Shown here: one piece after another, positions 50,004-59,800 of the stretch
How the letters are laid out: every line of letters begins with the position of its first letter
How positions within the stretch are numbered: the first letter of the stretch is position 1
Origin: Clostridium_AT radicumherbarum
Lineage (GTDB): Bacteria > Bacillota > Clostridia > Clostridiales > Clostridiaceae
Assembly (NCBI RefSeq): GCF_045310525.1
Contig: NZ_JBJHZY010000001.1
Span: 248,001-312,000, forward strand
Direction: 5' to 3'
DNA length: 64,000 nt
The notes under the pieces: model-generated
Told to the model about the DNA's origin: nothing
Databases searched by the model: none
The model's input: only the letters and a program-made list of their open reading frames with translations
Made by a program: the position numbers and the translations under genes

Positions 50004-51383
50004 TTAATCTGCATTATTATTTTGAATTCTAGCTATATATTTATAGGACATAAAGTGCCATCTCATATTCTCTCCAGAAATAGAACATATATCACTTAAA
50101 AACTTTTCATCCTCCTCATTTCTACCGCTAGTCCAATATAGAACATAGGGAATTTTATAACCACATTCCAAAGCTATATTATTTATATCATTATAGGTAA
50201 AAAAGTTATTTTGATTTTTATTTAATATACCATTTGCACCATATATAAAATTACCTTTTAAAAGGTCACGGAGTACTGAGAAGTGTATAAGATTGGGAAC
50301 TTCTGCAATTACATAACCTTGAGGCTTTAAATACTTACGAAGCTCCTTAAGAAGTTTACGTGGATCTATACAGTACTGAAGAAAATCTCCTAAAATTATA
50401 TAATCAAATAGCGTATCCTTAAATTCTAGAGGAAAATCCTCAATTTCCTTAGCTAAACATTGGATTAATTTACTTGTAATATCAGCAATACTTTTATTTG
50501 CCTCTACTCCATAAAGCTCAGCATAAGGATATAAATATTTAAGTCTTAATAAGGTAGCTGCTCTACCACAGTCAACTTCTAGTATATTCATTTCCTTGTC
50601 CCTAGTTTCATTAATAAGTGATATTATATCAGATTTTAAATTTTCAGTTAATGCAGCCTCAAAGCCCCATTTTTCTCTGAATTTTTGAGAATTTACTGCA
50701 ATTATATTGCTAAACTTTACCGGTTCTTTTTTAAAAGTGGCATTTCCATAATGATGAATAAAACAATCATTACAAACAAATAATTTATAACCTGCCTCTA
50801 TTATTCTTACGCACAAATCATCATCCTCGAAGTTACCTGGAGAAAACCGCTCATCAAGCACACCAATAATATCCAAAACCTTTCTTTTTATAAGAATACA
50901 AAACCCTACAAGCTTGGCCTTTGGCTCCCATTTACTTCTGTCCGAATTATTTATAGTCTTAGAAAATGAAATCATTTCTTGAATAGAAGTATAGGGGATT
51001 TCTATAGATTGATTATTCCAGGCATAGTTTGTTATAGGGCCAACAGCGCCTATATCATTACTGCTATACAAACAAGTTTTTAAATTATAAAGCCATTTTG
51101 GGGTAACCACTATGTCATTATTTAGAAGGAGAATATCATTTTCTTTTCTAGCTGCCTCAATTCCCAAATTACATCCTTTTGGGAAACCAGTGTTTTCATC
51201 TGGAAAAACAAGTTTTAAATCCCTTTGCTTTTTAAGCCATTCTCTAGTACCATCAGTAGAACCATTATCTACAATAATTATTTCATAGCTACCTTCTTCT
51301 GTATATTCTCTTATACTTTGTATACACTGCATATTGTAATCAAGATTATTAAGGGTAAGAATTATAATTGATACTTGATTCAT
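50004..51383 (-). CDS. GT2 glycosyltransferase fused to a methyltransferase
   Basis: Residues 1-240 are a GT2 domain: VSIIILTLNN, IIIVDNGSTDGTREWL, the LLLNNDIVV acceptor Asp and EDDDLCVRI. Residues 260-430 are a SAM-dependent methyltransferase: NILEVDCGRAATLL, DYIILGDFLQY and LKPQGYVIAEVPN. The fusion suggests transfer of a sugar and its O-methylation, as with the O-methylated rhamnose of Bacillus BclA. It is 41 bp downstream of the next GT2 gene and probably shares its sigma-K-type promoter. The nearby collagen-like protein is the likely acceptor; this is inferred. Confidence 0.85.
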   Translation of the reverse strand: MNQVSIIILTLNNLDYNMQCIQSIREYTEEGSYEIIIVDNGSTDGTREWLKKQRDLKLVFPDENTGFPKGCNLGIEAARKENDILLLNNDIVVTPKWLYNLKTCLYSSNDIGAVGPITNYAWNNQSIEIPYTSIQEMISFSKTINNSDRSKWEPKAKLVGFCILIKRKVLDIIGVLDERFSPGNFEDDDLCVRIIEAGYKLFVCNDCFIHHYGNATFKKEPVKFSNIIAVNSQKFREKWGFEAALTENLKSDIISLINETRDKEMNILEVDCGRAATLLRLKYLYPYAELYGVEANKSIADITSKLIQCLAKEIEDFPLEFKDTLFDYIILGDFLQYCIDPRKLLKELRKYLKPQGYVIAEVPNLIHFSVLRDLLKGNFIYGANGILNKNQNNFFTYNDINNIALECGYKIPYVLYWTSGRNEEDEKFLSDICSISGENMRWHFMSYKYIARIQNNNAD

Positions 51384-51424
51384 ACTATTGCTCCTAAATT
51401 TTATATTTTATATAGTATTTAAAG

Positions 51425-52561
51425 TTAGAATTTTTCAAGAACTGGATTATCTTCAAGTATACTGTCATAGTGCTGCTTTGGAACAAATTCAGAGTTAGGA
51501 TCTAAGAGTTTATATTTTTCGTATTTAGCTCTTCGAATCTCTTTAGTAAAGTGGCCATAATGTCTAAGCCTTACATAACAAAAGCAGCCAGGCATGTCAT
51601 AAACATTAATAGGATGTCTGTAGCTATGCAATCCCATATGGTACCATTCATATTCGTAATTGGGCTGATACCTTAATAGATAGATTCTAAAATCAACTGG
51701 CTTCCAAAGACCATCAACTCTATAATGTTCATCGTCTTCCCACATATGATATATTTTGAAATAATAGGCATCATAGTTAACATCATTTACAATTATCGGA
51801 AGTATTTGAATACCCCAATCTTCAAATAGCTCGTCCCCATCTAAAAGCAATATCCAATCAGGCTGTTCTTTTATTGCGAGATTCCAAAGTTTTTCTTTAC
51901 ATTCTGATTCCTTAAGATTTTGTATCATTGGTTCATCGTTTAAATAAATCTTATGAGGAAAGTCCTTAAGAACTTCTTCACATACCTCTACAGTATTATC
52001 TGTGGAAGCATCATCAAGTATAACAATATTAGAAACATACTGCATAGCATGAGTGAGCATTCTCCTAATAAATTTGTCTGCTTCATTTCTAATAGAAATA
52101 GCTAGTGTAATTTTATTTCCTTCAGGCTTAGCAATACGTAATCTCTTTTTTAATAAATCAACAAGATGAAAGCCATAGTTTGTAATGCCATCTTTATTGA
52201 ATAGGGCTATTTCTTTTATTTCATAATCATCCTCTTTTGATATTAATTTTAGCCTGCAATTGTATTCTTCAAATTCGACTCTTGGCTGCTGTTTTTCTAA
52301 CATAAAATTGAACTCTACTTCCAATAGTTCATCTTTTACAGTAAGAAATTTTATATTTATATCTTGAGCAGTACAAATAAAGTTACGATTTTTTAAATAT
52401 GCCGTATATTCATCACTTTTTTGATTTAAAAGTTCCTTATAATAATTGCATAAGTAATCATTAACTTTAATGTTGCCAATGCCTTGATTATAGCTAAAAT
52501 TCTCTGAAGTAAACGACCTTAAGAGTTTATAAATCTTGGTCATATTTATTTTATTGTCCAT
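51425..52561 (-). CDS. GT2 family glycosyltransferase
   Basis: A non-catalytic N-terminal part (about 1-150) leads into a GT2 domain. Its motifs are LAISIRNEADKFIRRML, IVILDDASTDNTVEV and the DxD-like LLLDGDELFEDW, then WYHMGLHSYRHP. Start ATG 52561 follows GAGGTGG. The longer frame to 52585 opens with TTG inside that site. A sigma-K-like promoter lies 35 bp upstream. It is the first gene of a two-gene unit with the GT2-methyltransferase fusion. It likely adds sugar to the collagen-like spore protein. Confidence 0.85.
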   Translation of the reverse strand: MDNKINMTKIYKLLRSFTSENFSYNQGIGNIKVNDYLCNYYKELLNQKSDEYTAYLKNRNFICTAQDINIKFLTVKDELLEVEFNFMLEKQQPRVEFEEYNCRLKLISKEDDYEIKEIALFNKDGITNYGFHLVDLLKKRLRIAKPEGNKITLAISIRNEADKFIRRMLTHAMQYVSNIVILDDASTDNTVEVCEEVLKDFPHKIYLNDEPMIQNLKESECKEKLWNLAIKEQPDWILLLDGDELFEDWGIQILPIIVNDVNYDAYYFKIYHMWEDDEHYRVDGLWKPVDFRIYLLRYQPNYEYEWYHMGLHSYRHPINVYDMPGCFCYVRLRHYGHFTKEIRRAKYEKYKLLDPNSEFVPKQHYDSILEDNPVLEKF

Positions 52562-52595
52562 TAAAAACCACCTCGAAAGCTTCAATAATCTACAA

Positions 52596-52623
52596 TATAT
52601 TATGGAGATGATTAAGTAATTGT
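52596..52623 (-). promoter_or_regulatory. Sigma-K-like promoter of the GT2 pair
   Basis: On the minus strand AC (52622-52623), 17 bp, then CATAATATA (52596-52604), 34 bp before the start codon. It fits AC / CATANNNTA. Confidence 0.55.
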
Positions 52624-52650
52624 TACTGCAGATATTACTAATAATCTTTA

Positions 52651-52678
52651 ACCATTACTCCAGGTGCTGAATAATATA
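52651..52678 (+). promoter_or_regulatory. Sigma-K-like promoter of the GT4 gene (one -10 mismatch)
   Basis: AC (52651-52652), 17 bp, then AATAATATA (52670-52678), 35 bp before the start codon. The first base of the -10 is A instead of C. Confidence 0.4.
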
Positions 52679-52713
52679 TAGTGCTATAAACTATAATAAG
52701 GATTTGATGCTAA

Positions 52714-55392
52714 ATGAGTAGAAATTTTACTATTTTTCAACCAGGCTTTGATAGTGCTGTTTTTAATAAAGATGTAGGATTAATCCCCATTGTTTTTCAA
52801 AATAGTTTAGATTACAATTGTAGTTTTTTATGCAATTGGATTAAGGATCCCAAAAATGAAGTAATTAAAAATAATATGCAGGTTATTCTTATTGATAATG
52901 AAGAAACCATAGTCAGAGCCTTAAAAAATACAGATATTTTAATGCTATATGGAATTTATGATTACAATCTTGAAATTATAACCAAGTATAAAATAATAAA
53001 GCCTGAAGGAAAAATATATTTGAAGTTAGACATGAACATTCATTGGCTTAAAAATATACAGATGAATGATAACCTAATAGAATCACTTAAAAGTTGTACT
53101 TTAATAACTGTAGAATGTCGTAGCTTGGAAAAGTATATTGAGAAGCATTGGCCTGTAAAAGTAGAATATATACCAAACGGATATTATGATTTTAGCGACA
53201 GCACTATAAATTATGAGGATAAAGAAAATACTATAATTACAGTAGGAAGACTAGGATCACATGGAAAGGCAACGGAAGTTTTACTGAAAGCTTTTAAGCT
53301 TGCAGCTGCAAGGCTTACGGATTGGAAGTTAAAGTTAGTAGGAGGAATAGAAGATTCTTTTAAGCCATTTATAGAGGAGCTTTTTAAAAATGATCCACAA
53401 TTAAAGGATAGAATTATATTTACAGGTAAGATTGATGATAGAAAACTTTTAGAAGAAGAGTACAAAAAGTCTAAGGTCTTTTGTCTCACATCAAGGTATG
53501 AAGGGTTCCCTAATGTTTTTCCTGAGTCTGCAGTTAAAGGGTGTTATATAATTTCATCAGATATTGATCCAGCTTATGATATTACAAATAACAAAAAATA
53601 TGGGAGCCTATTTCCAATAGATGATTTTGAAGATTTATCTAAGGTGTTAATTAATGTATGTTCAAATGAAGAGCTTCTTAAACAGACTTCTAGTGATATT
53701 CAAAAATATACAAAGGAAAACTTTAATTGGGTATCACTATGTGAAAGAATTGAATATTATCTAAATATGCCTTTAAGTTATCGAGAATTAATGCCTCATA
53801 TAATTAAAAGAGTAACTTTAGAATCACCCTTATCCATATTAGATTTATGTAAGTATCCAATGGGGCATGCTGTGTTAGCTGAAGAAAATTTAAATAACTC
53901 AAGAAGTAGCTTAATAGTGGATAGAATTGATTTTGATAAAAGTAATAACTATTTATTATATAAAAATATTTATAATCAAATATATGATGGAAATATAATT
54001 GATAATATAGATAGTATGTCAAATTATGATGTAATACTGATATCTAACGTATTGGAACACTTTAGCAAGGATAATGGCTTTCTCTTAATTGATAAGTTAT
54101 TGCGGCATACTAATAAGATGCTTATAATTACAACACCTAAATCACTTGATGATAAAAATTTAAGCAGATGGAGTTTTATAGATTTTTATAAGTATAATTT
54201 TAGCTGCAGCACTGTAAATGTACAAGGAAATGAAATTTTTATTTTTAATTTTTACCCACTTAATAATAAAATAAATGCTATTGATAAAATGTATAATGAT
54301 TTCAAAGTTAATAATTCATTATTATATGAAGACAATAAAAAATTAAATATAGCTTATATACTTCCCCATAGAGCTGTTACTGGAGGACTTAAAATTTTAA
54401 TAAAGCAGATGAAATTATTAAAAGATAGAGGACATACCATTACGGGTATTCTGCAAGGTAATTATACAGGAAGTATTTTTCCAGACACAAATAAAATAGA
54501 AATTGATAAAGAGTTAATAATTGGCCATAATGAAAAAATAGATGATTATCTTAAAGGCTATGATGTAATAGTCACAGGCTTTATTAACGATTGGATGAAT
54601 ATCGAAAATAAAAAGTTACCAGTTATACTTTTTGAACAAGGTTATGAAACTTTATTTGGAGAGTATAAGGCTCAAAGTCCAAATATAGAGAGAAATCACA
54701 AATTATATTTTGATGGCATTTATAGTAATAGAGAAAATTTAATTGTATCTGTGTCTTCTGTTTTGTCTGATATATTATACTATAGATATGGCAGAATATG
54801 TGAAGCTATTCCGAATGGTATAGATGCTTCTATGTATTTTCCTATAAAGAAATCAGAAGGTAGCACAACTAAAATTCTGCTTATAGGCAGCCCCTATTTG
54901 GATTTTAAAGGTTTTGATTTAGCTATCAAAGTGTTAAAAAAATTAACAGAGTTGTCTTATAAGTTGGAAATAACTTGGATATGTCAAGAAAGACCTTTTT
55001 ACCATGTTCCTTTAAATATAAGTTATATAGTTAACCCTAAGGAGGGCCTTTTAGCAAAAACAATTAGAGAAAATGATATATTACTTTCAACCTCTTGGTA
55101 TGAAAGTTTTGCGCTGCCACCTTTAGAGGCAATGGCTAGCGGCACTGCAGTTGTTGCTACTGACAATGGAGGCATTAGGACTTATAGTAAGCATGGATAC
55201 AATTGTATGCTAGTTGAACCTGGTGATGTTAATGGTCTATTGACCTCTTTAATAAGCTTAATACTAGATGTAAATAAACGGAACAATATTATTTCTAATG
55301 GATTAAAGACAGCAAGTGAATTTAGTATTGAAAATATGATTATTACGTGGGAGAAAATGTTAAATAACGTTTCAAGCTTCTATAAATTATAA
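52714..55392 (+). CDS. Tandem-domain GT4 glycosyltransferase (two GT4 domains)
   Basis: This is an 892-residue protein. The first GT4 domain spans about 1-350 (ITVGRLGSHGKATEVLLKAF, LTSRYEGFPNVFPESAVKG). A middle region (about 370-520) looks like a degenerate methyltransferase (LSILDLCKYPMGHAVLAEENL, NYDVILISNVLEHFS). The second GT4 domain is about 545-892 (NIAYILPHRAVTGGLKILI, FDLAIKVLKKL, STSWYESFALPPLEAMASGTAVVATDNGG). Two active sites could add two sugars in turn. It is divergent from the GT2 pair and has a near-match sigma-K promoter. Acceptor and sugars are unknown. Confidence 0.85.
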   Translation: MSRNFTIFQPGFDSAVFNKDVGLIPIVFQNSLDYNCSFLCNWIKDPKNEVIKNNMQVILIDNEETIVRALKNTDILMLYGIYDYNLEIITKYKIIKPEGKIYLKLDMNIHWLKNIQMNDNLIESLKSCTLITVECRSLEKYIEKHWPVKVEYIPNGYYDFSDSTINYEDKENTIITVGRLGSHGKATEVLLKAFKLAAARLTDWKLKLVGGIEDSFKPFIEELFKNDPQLKDRIIFTGKIDDRKLLEEEYKKSKVFCLTSRYEGFPNVFPESAVKGCYIISSDIDPAYDITNNKKYGSLFPIDDFEDLSKVLINVCSNEELLKQTSSDIQKYTKENFNWVSLCERIEYYLNMPLSYRELMPHIIKRVTLESPLSILDLCKYPMGHAVLAEENLNNSRSSLIVDRIDFDKSNNYLLYKNIYNQIYDGNIIDNIDSMSNYDVILISNVLEHFSKDNGFLLIDKLLRHTNKMLIITTPKSLDDKNLSRWSFIDFYKYNFSCSTVNVQGNEIFIFNFYPLNNKINAIDKMYNDFKVNNSLLYEDNKKLNIAYILPHRAVTGGLKILIKQMKLLKDRGHTITGILQGNYTGSIFPDTNKIEIDKELIIGHNEKIDDYLKGYDVIVTGFINDWMNIENKKLPVILFEQGYETLFGEYKAQSPNIERNHKLYFDGIYSNRENLIVSVSSVLSDILYYRYGRICEAIPNGIDASMYFPIKKSEGSTTKILLIGSPYLDFKGFDLAIKVLKKLTELSYKLEITWICQERPFYHVPLNISYIVNPKEGLLAKTIRENDILLSTSWYESFALPPLEAMASGTAVVATDNGGIRTYSKHGYNCMLVEPGDVNGLLTSLISLILDVNKRNNIISNGLKTASEFSIENMIITWEKMLNNVSSFYKL

Positions 55393-55424
55393 GTCCCCAA
55401 TTATTTGGGGGCTTTTTTATTTTT
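55391..55424 (+). terminator. Terminator after the GT4 gene
   Basis: AGTCCCCAA and TTGGGGGCTT pair across TTAT, followed by a run of T residues. Confidence 0.9.
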
Positions 55425-55429
55425 AAATA

Positions 55430-55457
55430 ACCAAAACAAACTGGATTTCATACTATA
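55430..55457 (+). promoter_or_regulatory. Sigma-K-like promoter of the GT2-TPR gene
   Basis: AC (55430-55431), 17 bp, then CATACTATA (55449-55457), 29 bp before the start codon. This is a full match to AC / CATANNNTA, and it lies just past the terminator of the previous gene. Confidence 0.55.
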
Positions 55458-55486
55458 TACTGAAAAATTCTTCTGGGAGTGATTAT

Positions 55487-56566
55487 ATGATTACTATTAG
55501 TTTATGTATGATAGTTAAAAATGAGGAAGATGTTCTTGCTAGATGCTTAGATTCTGTAAAAGAAATTGCTGATGAGATTATTATAGTAGATACTGGTTCA
55601 ATAGATAAAACCAAAGAAATTGCTAAAGTATATACAGATAAAATATATGATTTTATATGGATCAACGATTTTTCTGCAGCAAGAAATTACGCCTATTCTA
55701 AAGCCACAAAGGAATATATTCTTTGGCTAGATGCAGATGATATTATATTTGATGAGGATATAGAGAAATTTAAACAATTAAAAGTGAGCTTGGATGAAAA
55801 AGTTGATATAGTAATGATGAAATACAATGTTGGATTTGATATTGATGGTAATGTTACTCTCTCATATTATAGAGAACGTTTATCTAGAAGGACCCTTAAT
55901 TGTCAATGGAAGGAACCTGTCCACGAGTATTTAGAAATAAGTGGAAATATTATTAACACTGATATTTGTATAGCTCATAGAAAAGAACATGTGGCTACTC
56001 CAGGTAGAAACTTGATTCTATATAAGAGCTTTATTTCAAAAGGTAAAAAGTTATCTCCAAGAGGTCTTTATTATTACGCAAGAGAACTATATTACAATGA
56101 AAAGTATAATGAGGCAATAAGATATTTCAATAAATTTTTAGATACGGAACAAGGATGGATAGAAGACAATATAAATGCTTGTTTTACACTTTCTATTTGC
56201 TATAACAATTTAAAGGATAATAAAAATAGATTAAAAATTTTATTAAAAAGTTTTGAATATGATAACCCAAGAGCAGAAATTTGCTGTCAACTTGGCTATT
56301 TTTATTTTGATAAAATGGAGTATGAAAAAGCAATATTTTGGTATAAACTTGCCACTGAGATAAAAAAACCTGAAGATGGTTGGGGATTTATATCACACGA
56401 TTATTTTGGATATATACCGTATATACAGTTATGCGTATGCTATGATAAGCTTGGCAACATAGAAGAAGCAATTAAATGTAATAATAAAGCAGCAGAATTT
56501 AAACCTAATGCTGATGCCATAAGTTATAATAAAAAATATTTTGAAAGTATTAGTAAGAAAAGCTAG
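55487..56566 (+). CDS. GT2 glycosyltransferase with TPR-like tail
   Basis: A GT2 domain occupies about 1-190: ISLCMIVKNEEDVLARCLDSV, EIIIVDTGSIDKTKEI, and the DxD site LWLDADD. The rest (about 190-359) is a TPR-like helical array (YYARELYYNEKYNEAIRYFNKF and similar repeats) that could hold a protein acceptor. The same layout is found in SunS-like and other protein glycosyltransferases. GGGAG precedes ATG. Its own terminator and promoter suggest a single-gene unit next to the collagen-like gene. Confidence 0.87.
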   Translation: MITISLCMIVKNEEDVLARCLDSVKEIADEIIIVDTGSIDKTKEIAKVYTDKIYDFIWINDFSAARNYAYSKATKEYILWLDADDIIFDEDIEKFKQLKVSLDEKVDIVMMKYNVGFDIDGNVTLSYYRERLSRRTLNCQWKEPVHEYLEISGNIINTDICIAHRKEHVATPGRNLILYKSFISKGKKLSPRGLYYYARELYYNEKYNEAIRYFNKFLDTEQGWIEDNINACFTLSICYNNLKDNKNRLKILLKSFEYDNPRAEICCQLGYFYFDKMEYEKAIFWYKLATEIKKPEDGWGFISHDYFGYIPYIQLCVCYDKLGNIEEAIKCNNKAAEFKPNADAISYNKKYFESISKKS

Positions 56567-56641
56567 GAAAATGTTTGTTAACTCTTATCTGCAAGAGATA
56601 TATACAAGTTAATATAATCATTATTAGCGAATTAAAGTAAT

Positions 56642-56680
56642 AGAAGGATTGACCTTTAGGTTATATCTTTCTTTTTTTAT
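56642..56680 (+). terminator. Terminator after the GT2-TPR gene
   Basis: AGAAGGATTGACC pairs with GGTTATATCTTTCT with bulges, followed by seven T residues. Confidence 0.7.
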
Positions 56681-56809
56681 TAAATATAATAAGAAGCAAT
56701 CAGTTTTTAAGGTGAATTATTATTTTAAAGTTTCAGTTATAATAGCCTGTAGAAGATAATAGATGAAATTAATTTAAACTTAATTCTGCTGGTTTAACAT
56801 TTGAAAAAT

Positions 56810-56846
56810 AGAAGAGCTGCCCAAAGCTAATTGGGCATACTCTTCT
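56810..56846 (-). terminator. Terminator of the collagen-like gene
   Basis: AGAAGAG-CT-GCCCAA pairs with TTGGGC-ATA-CTCTTCT. On the minus strand ATTTTTC follows, 11 bp past the stop codon. Confidence 0.85.
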
Positions 56847-56856
56847 TAAATTGTTT

Positions 56857-59800
56857 TTATTGGGTATTTAATAATTCAATTGTTAATGCAGTAGCATTTA
56901 CATTTGCTCCATCAATACTATTTGCTAAGTGGTGTGTTGTACTACCAATATTAACTAGACGAATTTGATCACCTGCATTTAAATGAATTATAGCCTCCCC
57001 ATTTATTTGAAGATTGGTGCTTGCACTTGATCCTGATGCTAAATCAGCACCTATACCAAATCTACTTGCATCCACTGTTGTAAATGTCACACCTCCATCA
57101 GTACTTACTTGTATTGCATAAGCACCTACTGTAGGAGTAGTTGCTGTGCCCCCAGCATTTCTAAATATTACGCTGTAATTAACTTCATAATCCCCAGTAT
57201 GATTAATTGTGAGTGTAGTGAAAGGTGCTGGGCCATGTGTGAAGTCTCCAGTGCAAACGCCTTGTGTGTCAAATGTTACTGGTTGACCTGATGCATTAGA
57301 TCCTTGAGATCCAGTACTAAATATATCGCAATATCTTGGTTGACAACTACAGGTTCCCGTAGGACCGGTAATTCCAGTATCACCATTAACTCCAGTAGCA
57401 CCAGTAACTCCAGTAGCACCAGTAGCACCAGTAGCACCAGTAGGACCAGTAGCACCAGTAGGACCAGTAGCACCAGTAGGACCAGTAGCACCAGTAGCAC
57501 CAGTAGGACCAGTAGCACCAGTTACACCAGTAGCACCGGTTTCACCAGTAGCACCAGTAACTCCAGTAGGACCAGTAACTCCAGTAGGACCAGTTACACC
57601 AGTAGCACCAGTAACTCCAGTAGGACCAGTAACTCCAGTAGGACCGGTTTCACCGGTAGCACCAGTAGCACCAGTAGGGCCAGTAACTCCAGTAGGACCA
57701 GTAGCACCAGTTTCACCAGTAGCGCCAGTAACTCCAGTAGTACCAGTAGGACCAGTTACACCAGTAGCACCAGTAGGGCCAGTAGCACCAGTTTCACCAG
57801 TAGCGCCAGTAGCTCCGGTTTCACCAGTAGCACCAGTTACACCAGTTGGGCCAGTAGGACCAGTAGCGCCAGTTTCACCAGTAGCACCAGTTGGGCCAGT
57901 AGGACCAGTAGCTCCGGTTTCACCAGTAGCACCAGTTACACCAGTTGGGCCAGTAGGACCAGTAGCACCAGTTTCTCCAGTAGCACCAGTTACACCAGTA
58001 GCACCAGTTGGGCCAGTAGGACCAGTTACACCAGTAGCGCCAGTAACACCAGTGGCCCCAGTTTCGCCAGTACCACCAGTTGCCCCAGTAGTACCCGTTA
58101 CACCAGTAGCCCCCGTTGCACCAGTAGCACCAGTATTTCCAGTAGCTCCAGTTACACCGGTAGCACCAGTTTCGCCAGTAGGACCAGTTGCACCAGTAGC
58201 CCCATTTTCGCCAGTAGCCCCCGTTGCACCAGTAGTTCCGGTAGCTCCAGTGATACCAGTAGCCCCATTTTGACCAGTAGCCCCAGTAGGACCAGTTATA
58301 CCAGTAGCACCAGTTGCCCCTGCAGCACCAGTGTTTCCAGTAGGGCCAGTAGCTCCGGTTTCACCAGTAGCACCTCTAGCACCAGTACGTCCGGTTTCGC
58401 CAGTAGCACCAGTTGGGCCAGTAGGACCCGTTGCACCAGTAGCACCTCTAGCGCCAGTAGGACCAGTAGGACCAGTTTCGCCAGTAGGACCGGTTTCACC
58501 AGTAGCGCCTCTAGCACCAGTACGACCAGTAGGACCAGTTTCGCCAGTAGCGCCAGTAGGACCAGTTACACCAGTAGCACCTCTAGCACCAGTACGTCCG
58601 GTTTCGCCAGTAGGACCAGTTACACCAGTAGCGCCTCTAGCACCAGTAGGACCAGTAGGACCGGTTTCGCCAGTAGCACCTCTAGCACCAGTACGACCAG
58701 TAGGACCAGTTTCGCCAGTAGGACCGGTTACACCAGTAGCGCCTCTAGCACCAGTACGACCAGTAGGACCAGTTTCGCCAGTAGGACCAGTTACACCAGT
58801 AGCACCTCTAGCACCGGTACGTCCGGTTTCACCAGTAGGACCAGTAGGACCGGTTTCGCCAGTAGGACCAGTTGGGCCAGTAGGACCGGTTTCACCAGTA
58901 GCGCCTCTAGCACCAGTACGACCAGTAGGACCAGTTTCGCCAGTAGGACCAGTTACACCAGTAGCACCTCTAGCGCCAGTACGACCAGTAGGACCAGTTT
59001 CGCCAGTAGGACCGGTTACACCAGTAGCGCCTCTAGCACCAGTACGACCAGTAGGACCAGTTTCGCCAGTAGGACCGGTTACACCAGTAGCACCTCTAGC
59101 ACCAGTACGTCCGGTTTCACCAGTAGGACCAGTAGGACCAGTTACACCAGTAGCACCTCTAGCACCGGTACGACCAGTAGGACCAGTTTCGCCAGTAGGA
59201 CCAGTTACACCAGTAGCACCTCTAGCGCCAGTACGTCCGGTTTCACCAGTAGGACCAGTAGGACCGGTTTCGCCAGTAGCACCTCTAGCACCAGTACGAC
59301 CAGTAGGACCAGTTTCGCCAGTAGGACCGGTTACACCAGTAGCACCTCTAGCACCAGTACGTCCGGTTTCACCAGTAGGACCAGTAGGACCAGTTACACC
59401 AGTAGCACCTCTAGCACCGGTACGTCCGGTTTCACCAGTAGGACCAGTAGGACCGGTTTCGCCAGTAGCACCTCTAGCACCAGTACGACCAGTAGGACCA
59501 GTTTCGCCAGTAGGACCGGTTACACCAGTAGCACCTCTAGCACCAGTACGTCCGGTTTCGCCAGTAGGACCAGTTGGGCCAGTAGGACCCGTTGCACCAG
59601 TAGCACCTCTAGCGCCAGTACGACCAGTAGGACCAGTTTCGCCAGTAGGACCGGTTACACCAGTAGCGCCTCTAGCACCAGTACGACCAGTAGGACCAGT
59701 TTCGCCAGTAGGACCAGTTACACCAGTAGCACCTCTAGCACCAGTACGTCCGGTTTCGCCAGTAGGACCAGTTGGGCCAGTAGGACCCGTTGCACCAGTA